A stretch of DNA of 18,009 bases from an uncultured Clostridia bacterium (GCA_904420155.1 CAJFUH010000012.1:1-18009), one strand, 5' to 3'. Shown: positions 5,411 through 13,212, numbered from the stretch's first letter. A program made the numbers and translations. The notes: generated from the letters alone by a model not told the origin.

Positions 5411-7270
5411 TTGGACACATTGATTCGCGCCTGCGCGGCGGTTCCCGCCATCTTGCCAGGCAATCCCCAATCTTGCCTAGCGTCCGCCCTGGATATGATC
5501 AGCCAGGGCGCCGCCGTGGGATCCGATATCATTGCTTTACCTGCCCTTTCTTTATCCGGCGCTTCCTGCGGGTCTCTTCTTCAAAACCGCACGGTCTTGG
5601 AAGGGGCGGAACATTCACTCTCTTCACTCGCTCGTAAGACATCCCACATCAACGCCTACATCATTGCGGGGCTGCCCGTCCTCCATGAACGGGGAGCATT
5701 TTCCGCCTGCGCCGTACTCAACCGAGGCAGAATCCTGGATACGATCCCCAGCATTGACGCCCCTTGCCCCCTCGCCGGGTGTGATCCCTTTGAACAGGAT
5801 AGCGACGTTAGGAATGCCGGGCCATTTTCGTTATATAAATGCGGAGATCTGCGTTTCTGCGTACTGCCCTGCTCCCCCGGCCATTTGGCTTGGTACGCGC
5901 CGGAAGCCGTCCGCAGGGGAGCCCAGCTGCTGGTGGTCCCTTGCTGTGAACCGGTTCGGGCCGGGGATATCCGCCGCTATCGGATCCAGATCAAAGCCCT
6001 TTCTCAATCCCTGGGATGTGCTATTTTACTAATCAATAATTGTGCAGGGGAATCTTCTTCCCCTTCTCTTTACTATCCCTTTAGCTGTCTGGTGGAATGC
6101 GGAAAAGAATTATCTTTTCAAAGCCATAGCCGTGAGCCTTTTTTGTTGCAGGCGGATTTAGACACCGATATCATTTCCTCCCAAGGCTCCGATCTTCCCA
6201 AACAGTTCGGCGGGTTTGGCGTGGGATCCCTTACCCCCAATTCCAAGTCCCGTCTGCTGCGCCAGGTGGACCGAAACCCCTTTTTGCCTTCTGATTACAC
6301 CGAATCCCAGGATTACCTGGAGGAGCTCTTCTCCTTCCAGGTGGAAGCCCTTGCCGTACGGATGCAGAAGACCGGCCTTCACACCCTGGTGCTGGGGGTA
6401 TCGGGAGGGGTGGATTCCACATTGGCCTTACTGGTCTGCGCAAAAGCACTTGACAGCTTGGGCTTGGAACGGCATAATCTAGTGGGAGTTACCATGCCTG
6501 GTTTCGGCACTACCGACCGAACCTATCTTAATTCTATCGCTTTGATTGAACAGCTAGGCGCTGAAAAAAAAGAAGTCTCCATCAAGAAATCTGTCCTACA
6601 GCACTTTGAAGACATTGGACAAGATCCCTCTATCCATGACGTCACCTATGAAAACGCCCAAGCCCGGGAGCGCACACAGATCCTCTTCGATCTGGCCAAC
6701 CAAATGGGTGGTTTGGTGGTAGGAACCGGAGACCTCTCAGAAGCGGCTTTAGGCTGGTGTACCTTTGGCGGGGATCATCTGTCTTCTTATAATGTAAACG
6801 CTTCCATTACGAAAAATGTCGCCCGGGCGATGATCCGCCAACAGGCGCAGGGGCGGGACTTTGCTCCCCTCAGCTCCGCTTTACTGGACGTTTTGGACAC
6901 GCCGGTCAGCCCGGAACTGCTTCCTCCATCTGGAACAGGAGAAATTCATCAAAAGACAGAAGACATTTTGGGCGCCTATGAACTGCATGAATTCTTCCTT
7001 TACTATCTGGTGCGTTATCGGATGGCCCCCTCTAAGATCCTGCTGTACGCCGGTTCCGCCTTTGAATCGGTCTATTCCCAGGAGGAAATCCGTTCCACCC
7101 TGCGGGTCTTTCTTCAGCGCTTCTTTGCCGGGCAATTTAAAAGGAGCTGTTCCCCGGATACCGCCGCTTTATGCGATATTTCCTTGAACGCGCCGTTTTT
7201 TTCTATTCCTTCGGACGGTTCCGCCCAGGCTATGCTGGAAGAGCTCAACAGCGCCGCACTGCCTTTTTAA
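5411..7270 (+). CDS. nadE: NAD+ synthetase, two-domain form with degenerate glutaminase domain
   Basis: The last step of NAD+ synthesis: ATP-dependent amidation of nicotinic acid adenine dinucleotide in the cytoplasm. The protein is 619 aa. Residues about 1-265 are a nitrilase-type glutaminase domain and about 295-600 are the NAD synthase domain. The synthase part is intact: the PPi loop LGVSGGVDST (328-337), GTGDLSEAALGWCTFGGDH (438-456), YNVNASITK and a helical C-terminus. In the glutaminase part the usual catalytic Glu (FPELxLTGY) is Ala45 (IALPALSLSG) and the usual Lys (PKxxLP) is Ser114 (IPSIDAPCP). Only the Cys position (Cys154) is kept. About 15 residues are missing between the Lys and Cys positions. 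The protein probably uses free ammonia (inference). The TTG at 5411 has AGGAG about 10 nt upstream. No frameshift is seen. Confidence 0.93.
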   Translation: MDTLIRACAAVPAILPGNPQSCLASALDMISQGAAVGSDIIALPALSLSGASCGSLLQNRTVLEGAEHSLSSLARKTSHINAYIIAGLPVLHERGAFSACAVLNRGRILDTIPSIDAPCPLAGCDPFEQDSDVRNAGPFSLYKCGDLRFCVLPCSPGHLAWYAPEAVRRGAQLLVVPCCEPVRAGDIRRYRIQIKALSQSLGCAILLINNCAGESSSPSLYYPFSCLVECGKELSFQSHSREPFLLQADLDTDIISSQGSDLPKQFGGFGVGSLTPNSKSRLLRQVDRNPFLPSDYTESQDYLEELFSFQVEALAVRMQKTGLHTLVLGVSGGVDSTLALLVCAKALDSLGLERHNLVGVTMPGFGTTDRTYLNSIALIEQLGAEKKEVSIKKSVLQHFEDIGQDPSIHDVTYENAQARERTQILFDLANQMGGLVVGTGDLSEAALGWCTFGGDHLSSYNVNASITKNVARAMIRQQAQGRDFAPLSSALLDVLDTPVSPELLPPSGTGEIHQKTEDILGAYELHEFFLYYLVRYRMAPSKILLYAGSAFESVYSQEEIRSTLRVFLQRFFAGQFKRSCSPDTAALCDISLNAPFFSIPSDGSAQAMLEELNSAALPF

Positions 7271-7421
7271 CGCTCCCTTTTCTGCTGGCAAGTTACCATA
7301 ATCGGGTATTTTTTCTTGTTTTCATACAGGGAATTTTCCATAGTTCCTGTCTCACATTATCGGGCGGGACAGGAATATTTTGCGCTTTCTATCCCAAATA
7401 CAAAAATTAGGAGGTCCCAAT
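7271..7421 (+). other. nadE to ACT-gene gap with hairpin and weak promoter
   Basis: Two weak elements lie here. TACC...GGTA (about 7294-7307) precedes TTTTTT and may be a poor terminator for nadE. A better hairpin has arms ttcctgtctc (7344-7353) and gggacaggaa (7366-7375), with one G-U pair and a 12-nt loop, followed by TATTTTG. TTGTTT (7316-7321)-N17-CATAGT (7339-7344) is a weak promoter candidate just upstream of that hairpin. So the ACT gene may be read through from nadE or started separately. Confidence 0.35.
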
Positions 7422-7691
7422 ATGCGCGCAGTAATTACCGTTATCGGCAAAGACATGGTGGGCATTCTGGCAAAAGTTTCCAACGAATGCGCCAACGCCC
7501 AAATCAATATCACGGAGGTGACCCAATCCATCTTACAGGATCTATTCGCCATGATTATGTTGGTGGATATTTCTCAATCCACCATTTCCTTCGAGGAATT
7601 GACTGACCGGATGAATCAATTGGGGCAAGCCCAAAACCTGAAAATCCATGTGATGCATGAGGATATTTTTAATTCAATGCACCGCATTTAA
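7422..7691 (+). CDS. ACT-domain protein (UPF0237 type)
   Basis: A single ACT domain of 89 aa (MRAVITVIGKDMVGILAKVSNECANAQINITEVTQSILQ...). The typical features are present: first strand AVITVIGKD, then GILAKVSNECA helix, INITEVTQSI and a second half (FAMIMLVDIS...FEELTDRMNQLGQ). ACT domains bind amino acids or other small ligands and regulate partners; free-standing ones of this type have no settled role. The ATG at 7422 has TAGGAGGT about 6 nt upstream; an in-frame extension to 7380 lacks a site. It precedes the DUF711 gene by 12 nt, a pairing that recurs in Firmicutes and some other bacteria, so it may be the sensory partner of that protein (inference). Confidence 0.93.
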   Translation: MRAVITVIGKDMVGILAKVSNECANAQINITEVTQSILQDLFAMIMLVDISQSTISFEELTDRMNQLGQAQNLKIHVMHEDIFNSMHRI

Positions 7692-7703
7692 ATGGAGGAC
7701 GCC

Positions 7704-9062
7704 ATGATCAATACACACGATATCTTAGAAACCATCACCATGATTGACGACGAACATTTGGATGTCCGTACCATCACCATGGGGATCTCTCTGCTGGACT
7801 GTTCCGACGAGGACATCGACAAAGCCTGTACCAAGGTTTATGATAAAATCTGCCGGTATGCCAAGGATCTGGTCAAAACAGGGGAAAACATCAGCAAGGA
7901 GTACGGCATCCCGATTATTCATAAACGTATTTCTGTCACCCCTATCGCTATGATCGCCGCTCCATGCCAGGGAAAAAATCCCGTCAAATTTGCCCAAGCT
8001 TTGGAACGCGCCTCTCAAACTACGGGCGTCAATTTTATCGGCGGTTATTCAGCATTGGTGCATAAGGGATTTGCTCCAGGGGACTACGCCTTGATCGAGA
8101 GCATTCCGGAAGCTCTCAATGTAACGGAACACGTCTGTTCTTCCGTCAACATCGGATCCACAAAAACCGGAATCAACATGGACGCCGTGGCTAAAATGGG
8201 AAAAATCGTCCGCAAAACCGCCGAATTGACTGCGGATAGGGATTGTATCGGCGCCGCCAAATTAGTGGTATTCTGCAACGCGCCGGAGGATAATCCCTTT
8301 ATGGCCGGCGCTTTTCACGGTCCCGGAGAACCGGATTGCGTCATCAACGTGGGCGTTTCCGGCCCCGGTGTGGTACGCGCCGCCCTGGCTAAAGCGGGAG
8401 ATTGCGACATCACAGCGGTAGCCGACCTGGTTAAAAAAACCGCCTTTAAGATCACCCGTATGGGGCAGTTGGTGGCGCAAGAAGCCTCACGCCGCTTGTG
8501 CGTGCCTTTTGGAATTATAGACTTATCGCTGGCCCCTACCCCCGCCATTGGCGATTCTGTCGCCCATATTTTGGAGGAAATGGGGCTGGAATCCTGCGGA
8601 GCCCACGGTACGACCGCGGCTCTGGCGCTGCTCAACGACGCGGTGAAAAAGGGCGGCGTCATGGCGTCCTCTCATGTGGGCGGGTTGTCCGGAGCCTTTA
8701 TCCCTGTTACGGAAGACGCTGGTATGATCGACGCCGCCCGCAGCGGCGCGCTCTCCATCACAAAGCTGGAGGCCATGACTGCGGTCTGTTCCGTCGGTTT
8801 GGATATGATTGTAGTTCCGGGGGATACTAGCGCAGAAATCATTTCCGGCATTATCGCCGACGAAGCGGCCATCGGCATGGTCAATTCCAAGACCACCGCC
8901 GTGCGCCTGATTCCCGCCATTGGGAAAAAAGCCGGGGAGGAACTCAACTTCGGCGGCTTGTTAGGAGAAGGCCCTGTTATGGAGATCAACCGGCATTCCC
9001 CCGCCCGTTTTATCAACCGCGGCGGACGTATTCCGGCCCCTATGCAGAGTCTGAAAAACTAG
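7704..9062 (+). CDS. DUF711 / UPF0210 family protein
   Basis: A cytoplasmic protein of 452 aa, the usual length for UPF0210 (PF05167). Recognisable family segments are DVRTITMGISLLDC near the start, FIGGYSALVHKGF, SSVNIGSTKTGINMDAV, MAGAFHGPGEPDCVINVGVSGPGVV, SLAPTPAIGDSVAHILEEMGLESCGAHGTTAALALLNDAVKKGG and FINRGGRIPAPMQSLKN at the end. Family structures are described as related to the pyruvate formate-lyase/ribonucleotide reductase barrel fold, but no reaction is established to my knowledge. The ATG at 7704 is chosen because GGAGG at 7694-7698 precedes it; the in-frame ATG at 7692 would overlap that site. It follows the ACT gene by 12 nt and is surely co-transcribed. No loss of motifs is seen. 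Confidence 0.95.
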   Translation: MINTHDILETITMIDDEHLDVRTITMGISLLDCSDEDIDKACTKVYDKICRYAKDLVKTGENISKEYGIPIIHKRISVTPIAMIAAPCQGKNPVKFAQALERASQTTGVNFIGGYSALVHKGFAPGDYALIESIPEALNVTEHVCSSVNIGSTKTGINMDAVAKMGKIVRKTAELTADRDCIGAAKLVVFCNAPEDNPFMAGAFHGPGEPDCVINVGVSGPGVVRAALAKAGDCDITAVADLVKKTAFKITRMGQLVAQEASRRLCVPFGIIDLSLAPTPAIGDSVAHILEEMGLESCGAHGTTAALALLNDAVKKGGVMASSHVGGLSGAFIPVTEDAGMIDAARSGALSITKLEAMTAVCSVGLDMIVVPGDTSAEIISGIIADEAAIGMVNSKTTAVRLIPAIGKKAGEELNFGGLLGEGPVMEINRHSPARFINRGGRIPAPMQSLKN

Positions 9063-9106
9063 CCAAAAAAAAGACCCCAGATACGACATATTATCCAATT
9101 TGTATA

Positions 9107-9135
9107 TTGAATTCTTTTTTCTGGGGTACTATAAT
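9107..9135 (+). promoter_or_regulatory. Sigma-A promoter for the A/V-type ATPase operon
   Basis: TTGAAT (9107-9112), 17-nt spacer, TATAAT (9130-9135): four or more of six at -35, perfect -10, ideal spacing. Transcription would start near 9142, about 107 nt before the first ATPase gene. An interrupted repeat, accccag (9074-9080) with ctggggt (9121-9127), spans the promoter. It could be a weak terminator stem for the DUF711 transcript or an operator. Confidence 0.72.
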
Positions 9136-9148
9136 ATTCGACAGATTG

Positions 9149-9180
9149 AAACAGGCCAGGTTGATTCCTGGCCCTGTTTT
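9149..9180 (+). terminator. Terminator-like hairpin at the 5' end of the ATPase transcript
   Basis: Arms aaacaggccagg (9149-9160) and cctggccctgttt (9167-9179) pair with one bulged base around a 6-nt loop (ttgatt). TTTT (9177-9180) closes the right arm and no longer U-run follows. It can end the ACT-DUF711 transcript. Because it begins only about 8 nt after the predicted ATPase transcription start, it is also a candidate attenuator or 5'-stabilising stem for the operon. Confidence 0.55.
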
Positions 9181-9248
9181 CTGATGGCGTAGAGAGAATG
9201 GGCTCCCTATTCGCTCTGCGCCGAATGTTTTCAGGAGGTGTCTCAACC

Positions 9249-9560
9249 ATGCAAGATATGATTGCTCAGATCGTGGATATGGATCAGAAAGCGCAGTCGA
9301 TCACTGAAGCAGCTCAGCGGGAAAAAGTAAAAACTGAGCAGGAAATGGTCAAAAAGCGCGAACAGATCCGCGAAGAGTATCTCTCACGCGCCCGGAAACG
9401 GATTCAGGTCAATGAAGCTACCGAGCGTAAAGCCGCTCAAGAGCAACTGGATGCAGCCAAACAGCAGTATGAAGATTCTGCGAAAAAATTGGAGCAACTT
9501 TACGCGGAAAAAGGCGACCAGTGGGTATCCGATTTGGTAAACCGCGTGATAGGAGAGTGA
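9249..9560 (+). CDS. A/V-type ATPase peripheral-stalk subunit G/H
   Basis: A 103-aa, highly charged, nearly all-helical protein (ITEAAQREKVKTEQEMVKKREQIREEYLSRARKRIQVNEATERKAAQEQ...). It has the heptad-like pattern of a long coiled coil and a short hydrophobic C-terminus (WVSDLVNRVIGE). This matches the archaeal H / Thermus G stalk subunit, which pairs with subunit E to form the peripheral stalk holding the catalytic head to the membrane subunit I. The sequence itself is low in family-specific motifs, so the call leans on position as first gene of the operon. The ATG at 9249 has AGGAGGTG 8 nt upstream; an in-frame extension to 9198 has no site. It ends 4 nt before subunit C. Confidence 0.82.
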   Translation: MQDMIAQIVDMDQKAQSITEAAQREKVKTEQEMVKKREQIREEYLSRARKRIQVNEATERKAAQEQLDAAKQQYEDSAKKLEQLYAEKGDQWVSDLVNRVIGE

Positions 9561-9564
9561 TACC

Positions 9565-10620
9565 ATGCTATCCACACTTTCCTCTAATGTTATTCTCTCT
9601 AAGGCCCGCGCTATGTATGGCCATCGCTTAGTTCGGAAAGATTATCAGACTTTGTTGGGGTGCCATTCCGTTAATGAGATCGCCGCCTATTTAAAGCAGA
9701 CCCCACGGTATCGGGAGATCCTTGTTGGGATTAACGAACGGGATTGCCACCGTGGGCAGTTGGAAATGCTTCTGAAAAAGAAGTTGTTTTTTGATTTTGC
9801 TTCTCTCTGCCGATACGAGCTCTCCTCTGGAGAACATTTTGCCGAATATCTGATTGAGCGCAGTGAAATCGAACAGCTGATGCACGGTTTGATGCTGATG
9901 ACAGCGGGAAAGAGCAGCGAGTATCTTTTTTCGTTGCCTTCTTTTTTGGAACAGCATACCCATGTGAATTTGCGCGCCTTGGCCCAAATGAAAAACTACG
10001 ATGATTTTCTAGCGGCCGTCGAGCATACGCCTTATTACAAACTGCTCCAGCCGTTTGCACCTCCCGCCGGGAAACAGCCCGATCTGTCTTTGATCGAAAA
10101 CGCCCTTTATACCTATCTTTATGAGCGGGTATACGATATCATCAAAAAGCATGTGCACGGAGAAGCAAAAAAAGAACTTCAAGAGCTGTTTAATTCTTAT
10201 ATGGATCTCAATAATTATGTAAGAATTTTTCGCCTGAAGAAATTTTATAAGGCTTCTCCAGATCAAATCCGCTCTTTGCTTCTCCCCTTTGGTTCCATCA
10301 ATCCACGCTTTCTCAATGAGATGGTCATGGCAAAGGATCCCGGGGACGTTATTTCTATTATGATGGGAACGCCACGTGGAAAACAGTTGTCCTCTATAGA
10401 ATATACGTTTATTGATGAATTGCCTGTGCGGGTAAAACACAAACAATGTCGTCACTTTATCCGGTTTTCTACGCATCCCTCTGTGGTGATGTTGGCCTAT
10501 ATCTTCCTTACAGAGATTGAGATTGCCAATATCACGAATGTGATTGAGGGAATCCGTTATCAAATTTCTACAGAAGAAACGAAAAAACTTTTGATTTACA
10601 ACAAAAAGGCCTCTGCATAA
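9565..10620 (+). CDS. atpC: A/V-type ATPase subunit C (rotor socket, V-ATPase d homologue)
   Basis: A 351-aa, helical, soluble protein that caps the membrane rotor ring and couples it to the central stalk. Family features are the N-terminal 'SKARAMYGHRLVRKDYQTLLGCHSVNEIAAYLKQTPRY' repeat unit, later three-helix repeats (for example YDDFLAAVEHTPYYKLLQPF, about 147-166), the central 'LYTYLYERVYDIIKKH' helix, DLNNYVRIFRLKKFY, and a C-terminal TEIEIANITNVIEGIRYQI segment that is highly characteristic. The ATG at 9565 follows the stalk gene by 4 nt with GGAGAG just upstream. The stop overlaps a possible weak terminator (10603-10634). Length and motifs are normal. Confidence 0.95.
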   Translation: MLSTLSSNVILSKARAMYGHRLVRKDYQTLLGCHSVNEIAAYLKQTPRYREILVGINERDCHRGQLEMLLKKKLFFDFASLCRYELSSGEHFAEYLIERSEIEQLMHGLMLMTAGKSSEYLFSLPSFLEQHTHVNLRALAQMKNYDDFLAAVEHTPYYKLLQPFAPPAGKQPDLSLIENALYTYLYERVYDIIKKHVHGEAKKELQELFNSYMDLNNYVRIFRLKKFYKASPDQIRSLLLPFGSINPRFLNEMVMAKDPGDVISIMMGTPRGKQLSSIEYTFIDELPVRVKHKQCRHFIRFSTHPSVVMLAYIFLTEIEIANITNVIEGIRYQISTEETKKLLIYNKKASA

Positions 10621-10672
10621 AGCCTGGCTTTTTTCTACTCTTATTCCTATCATTGCTTCAATGATGAGAGTA
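10603..10672 (+). other. Hairpins between atpC and atpI
   Basis: Two structures lie between the genes. aaaaaggcc (10603-10611) can pair with ggcttttt (10626-10633) with one bulged base, followed by Ts, and it overlaps the atpC stop: a weak terminator-like element. Downstream, atcattg (10649-10655) and caatgat (10659-10665) form an exact 7-bp stem with a 3-nt loop, enclosed by tactct/agagta (10636-10641, 10667-10672). The second has no U-tract and lies just before the atpI ribosome-binding site. Confidence 0.5.
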
Positions 10673-10696
10673 TAAAACGGAAGGAGTGAGGATTTC

Positions 10697-12634
10697 GTGG
10701 CTGTTTCAGCAGTCAGAATTGCCAGTATTATTGGAGTAATTAACGAGCTGGACGACGTGATCAACCTCTGCGGACGGACTGGGTATTTTCACCCGGAGGA
10801 TGCGCTTTCTTTTTATTCCGATACCCACGACTTTACCCCCTTCACGGATGAGAACCCGTATTCCGCTCCTCTACAGTCGTTAAAAGATGTTGCTTCCGCT
10901 GCGGAACTGGATCTGGAACTGGTGGACAATACCAACAGTTTCCATTCCCAGCAGGAACTCATCGATTGTGCCAACTCCTTTTCCAATGAGATGGAATCCT
11001 TGATCGATCAACGTCTGATGCTGGATCAAGCGCTGGATAACGATGCAAAATCCGTTGTCGAAATCAGTCATTTTCTTGGCTTGAACTTGGACCTGAGAAA
11101 GATCTTTGCCTGTAAGTATATCAAGGTACGCTTTGGCAGGCTTCCTCGGGAAAGTTATGACAAGCTGGATGCTTATAAGGATAATCCTTATGTATTGTTT
11201 TTCCAATGTACCAGCGATCGGACCCATTACTGGGGCGTTTATTTCGCCCCCATTGAGTATGTCTCAGAGGTGGACCGGATTTTCTCCAGTCTTTACTTTG
11301 AACGCCTGCGCATCTCTGCGGTGGATTCCACCCCCGAGGAACGCTTGGAAGTGCTGCATCAGCAGATTGCGGAACATCAGAAACAACGCGCGCAGGTCAT
11401 GGAGGAAATTCAATCCCTATGGCAGAAAAGAAAAGAGGAATGCCTCACCGTTTACACGCGCCTGGAAGAGCTGCACACATACTTCGAAATTCGCCGCCAT
11501 GCGGCCAAGTATCACAACAGTTTTATCCTTACAGGATGGGTGCCCGCAGACTGTGAGCAGGACTTTGCCGACAGATTAAATCAAATTGACGGCGTTCAAT
11601 ACGCCATTGAGGATGCCAAAGAGGCTTATAAACACGAACCTCCGGTCAAACTCAAAAACAGGAAACCGTTTAAACCCTTTGAATTTTTCGTGGATATGTA
11701 TGGCCTGCCTAAGTATGACGAAGTGGATCCTACCCCCTTCGTGGCCATTACCTACATTTTGCTGTTCGGCATCATGTTTGGCGATGTGGGCCAGGGCATT
11801 GTGCTCTCCATCGTGGGATATCTCATGTGGAGACTGAAAAAGATGAAACTGGGCAAAGCGCTGATTCCCTGCGGGATCTCTTCCGCTTTCTTCGGATTGG
11901 TGTTTGGCTCGGTCTTCGGATTTGAAGAGGCCCTCAATCCCCTCTATAAGCTGTTGTTTAACCTGGATGAAAAGCCCATCGATGTGTTGGCCCCCAATAC
12001 CACCATTCTGATCCTGTGCGCGGCGCTGGGGATCGGCGTAGCGCTGGTAATGGTGGCTATGCTCATCAATATTTATTCCTGCCTCAAGCGAAAACGGCTG
12101 GGGGCCGCCCTATTCGGCGCCAATGGCGTCTGCGGACTAGTCTTTTATGCTTCCCTGGTAATCGGCGGGGTAGGGATGTTTCTTTTCGGCTGGTCTATCA
12201 ATATTTTCTATGTGCTGGGCCTGCTGGTGCTTCCCTTGATTCTCATTCTACTGAGAGAGCCGCTTGGAAAGCTGGTGGACCGCGACCCCAATTGGAAACC
12301 GGAAAAATGGGGAGAATATTTCGTTCAGAATATCTTTGAACTGGTCTTTGAAACGGTGCTCAGCTATTTGACCAACACCCTCTCTTTCCTGCGTGTAGGC
12401 GCTTTCGTGTTGGTACACGCCGGTATGATGATGATGGTCTTTATCCTGGCCGAACTGGTAGGCGGCGTTGGATATGTGATCATCGCTATTTTCGGCAACA
12501 TCTTTGTCATGGGTATTGAAGGCCTGCTGGTCGGAATCCAGACTTTAAGGCTGGAGTTCTATGAGATGTTCAGCCGCTTCTACGAAGGCGGCGGCCATCC
12601 CTTTGAACCGGTCACTGTGAAAAAATTATCTTAA
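10697..12634 (+). CDS. atpI: A/V-type ATPase subunit I (membrane stator, V-ATPase a homologue)
   Basis: A 645-aa membrane subunit that provides the ion half-channels next to the rotor ring. Residues about 1-340 form the cytoplasmic arm that binds the peripheral stalks (coiled-coil stretch EERLEVLHQQIAEHQKQRAQVMEEIQSLWQKRKEE; then HNSFILTGWVP). The C-terminal half has about seven to eight hydrophobic segments, beginning near PTPFVAITYILLFGIMFGDVGQG, a family hallmark. The essential Arg facing the ring Glu lies in TNTLSFLRVGAFVLVHAGM (Arg566). The start is GTG at 10697 with AAGGAG about 10 nt upstream. It lies 76 nt after atpC and 62 nt before atpK. Length is typical of the bacterial family. 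Confidence 0.96.
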   Translation: MAVSAVRIASIIGVINELDDVINLCGRTGYFHPEDALSFYSDTHDFTPFTDENPYSAPLQSLKDVASAAELDLELVDNTNSFHSQQELIDCANSFSNEMESLIDQRLMLDQALDNDAKSVVEISHFLGLNLDLRKIFACKYIKVRFGRLPRESYDKLDAYKDNPYVLFFQCTSDRTHYWGVYFAPIEYVSEVDRIFSSLYFERLRISAVDSTPEERLEVLHQQIAEHQKQRAQVMEEIQSLWQKRKEECLTVYTRLEELHTYFEIRRHAAKYHNSFILTGWVPADCEQDFADRLNQIDGVQYAIEDAKEAYKHEPPVKLKNRKPFKPFEFFVDMYGLPKYDEVDPTPFVAITYILLFGIMFGDVGQGIVLSIVGYLMWRLKKMKLGKALIPCGISSAFFGLVFGSVFGFEEALNPLYKLLFNLDEKPIDVLAPNTTILILCAALGIGVALVMVAMLINIYSCLKRKRLGAALFGANGVCGLVFYASLVIGGVGMFLFGWSINIFYVLGLLVLPLILILLREPLGKLVDRDPNWKPEKWGEYFVQNIFELVFETVLSYLTNTLSFLRVGAFVLVHAGMMMMVFILAELVGGVGYVIIAIFGNIFVMGIEGLLVGIQTLRLEFYEMFSRFYEGGGHPFEPVTVKKLS

Positions 12635-12696
12635 TCCTTTGTTTCTCACCGCTATGGCGGTCTGATAAATTTAAACATATTTTGGAGGTTATCATT

Positions 12697-13161
12697 ATGT
12701 ATGCTCTGTTGTTATTACCTGTCATCTTTTTAATCGCTTCTGTTGTGGTTGCCATCCGTGCCGTCAAGAAAGGCGCCAAGCGCGGTAAGGCAGTTGCTAT
12801 GCAAATGTTGTCTTTCGCTTTGGTATGCGTGGCTTGCTTTGCGGTCCCGATGATCGCTTCCGCCGCTTCCAGCAATGACGACGCAGCCCCCCAAACAGTC
12901 GCCTCTGCTCAGGCCGCCAATGAAGAGGCAGCCGCCCAGGCAGATTCCGGTGACGACGGTATGGTCCGCATGGCCGCCGCTGTAGCGATGGGCGTGTCCG
13001 GTATCGGCGGCGGTATCGCTGTTGCTGCTGCTGCTCCTGCCGCAATCGGCGCCACCTCTGAAGATTCCAAAAACTTCGGTAAATCTCTGATCTTCGTAGC
13101 CTTGGGCGAAGGTATTGCCCTGTACGGCTTGTTGATCTCCATCCTGATCCTGGTTCTTTAA
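12697..13161 (+). CDS. atpK: A/V-type ATPase subunit K (proteolipid ring, c subunit)
   Basis: A 154-aa ring subunit. Two membrane segments near the N-terminus (about 1-21 and 33-57) are separated by a basic loop RAVKKGAKRGK. A hydrophilic Ala/Gln/Asp/Glu linker follows (about 58-88), then a glycine-rich helix (AAAVAMGVSGIGGGIAVAAAAPAAIGA) and a final helix LIFVALGEGIALYGLLISILIL. Only the last hairpin has a ring-type sequence and the only ion-binding Glu is Glu138. The Na+ ligands of Na+-type rings (Gln in the first helix of the hairpin, Ser/Thr after the Glu) are Gly105 and Gly139-Ile140, so H+ coupling is more likely (inference). The ATG at 12697 has TTGGAGGT upstream. A short hairpin (accgc/gcggt, 12648-12661) precedes the site. 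Confidence 0.9.
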   Translation: MYALLLLPVIFLIASVVVAIRAVKKGAKRGKAVAMQMLSFALVCVACFAVPMIASAASSNDDAAPQTVASAQAANEEAAAQADSGDDGMVRMAAAVAMGVSGIGGGIAVAAAAPAAIGATSEDSKNFGKSLIFVALGEGIALYGLLISILILVL

Positions 13162-13212
13162 TTTTCGTGGATCTCCTTGATAAATAAACCCCTGGAAGGA
13201 AGGTGTTCCAAG

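Noticed and set aside
9074..9127. accccag/ctggggt as the main terminator of the DUF711 gene
   Set aside because: Only 7 bp, a 40-nt loop and no U-tract after it; the hairpin at 9149-9180 is a better terminator.
10009..10764. A 251-codon minus-strand frame over atpC and the atpC-atpI gap
   Set aside because: Antisense to a confident gene, no family resemblance, and it crosses the structured gap.
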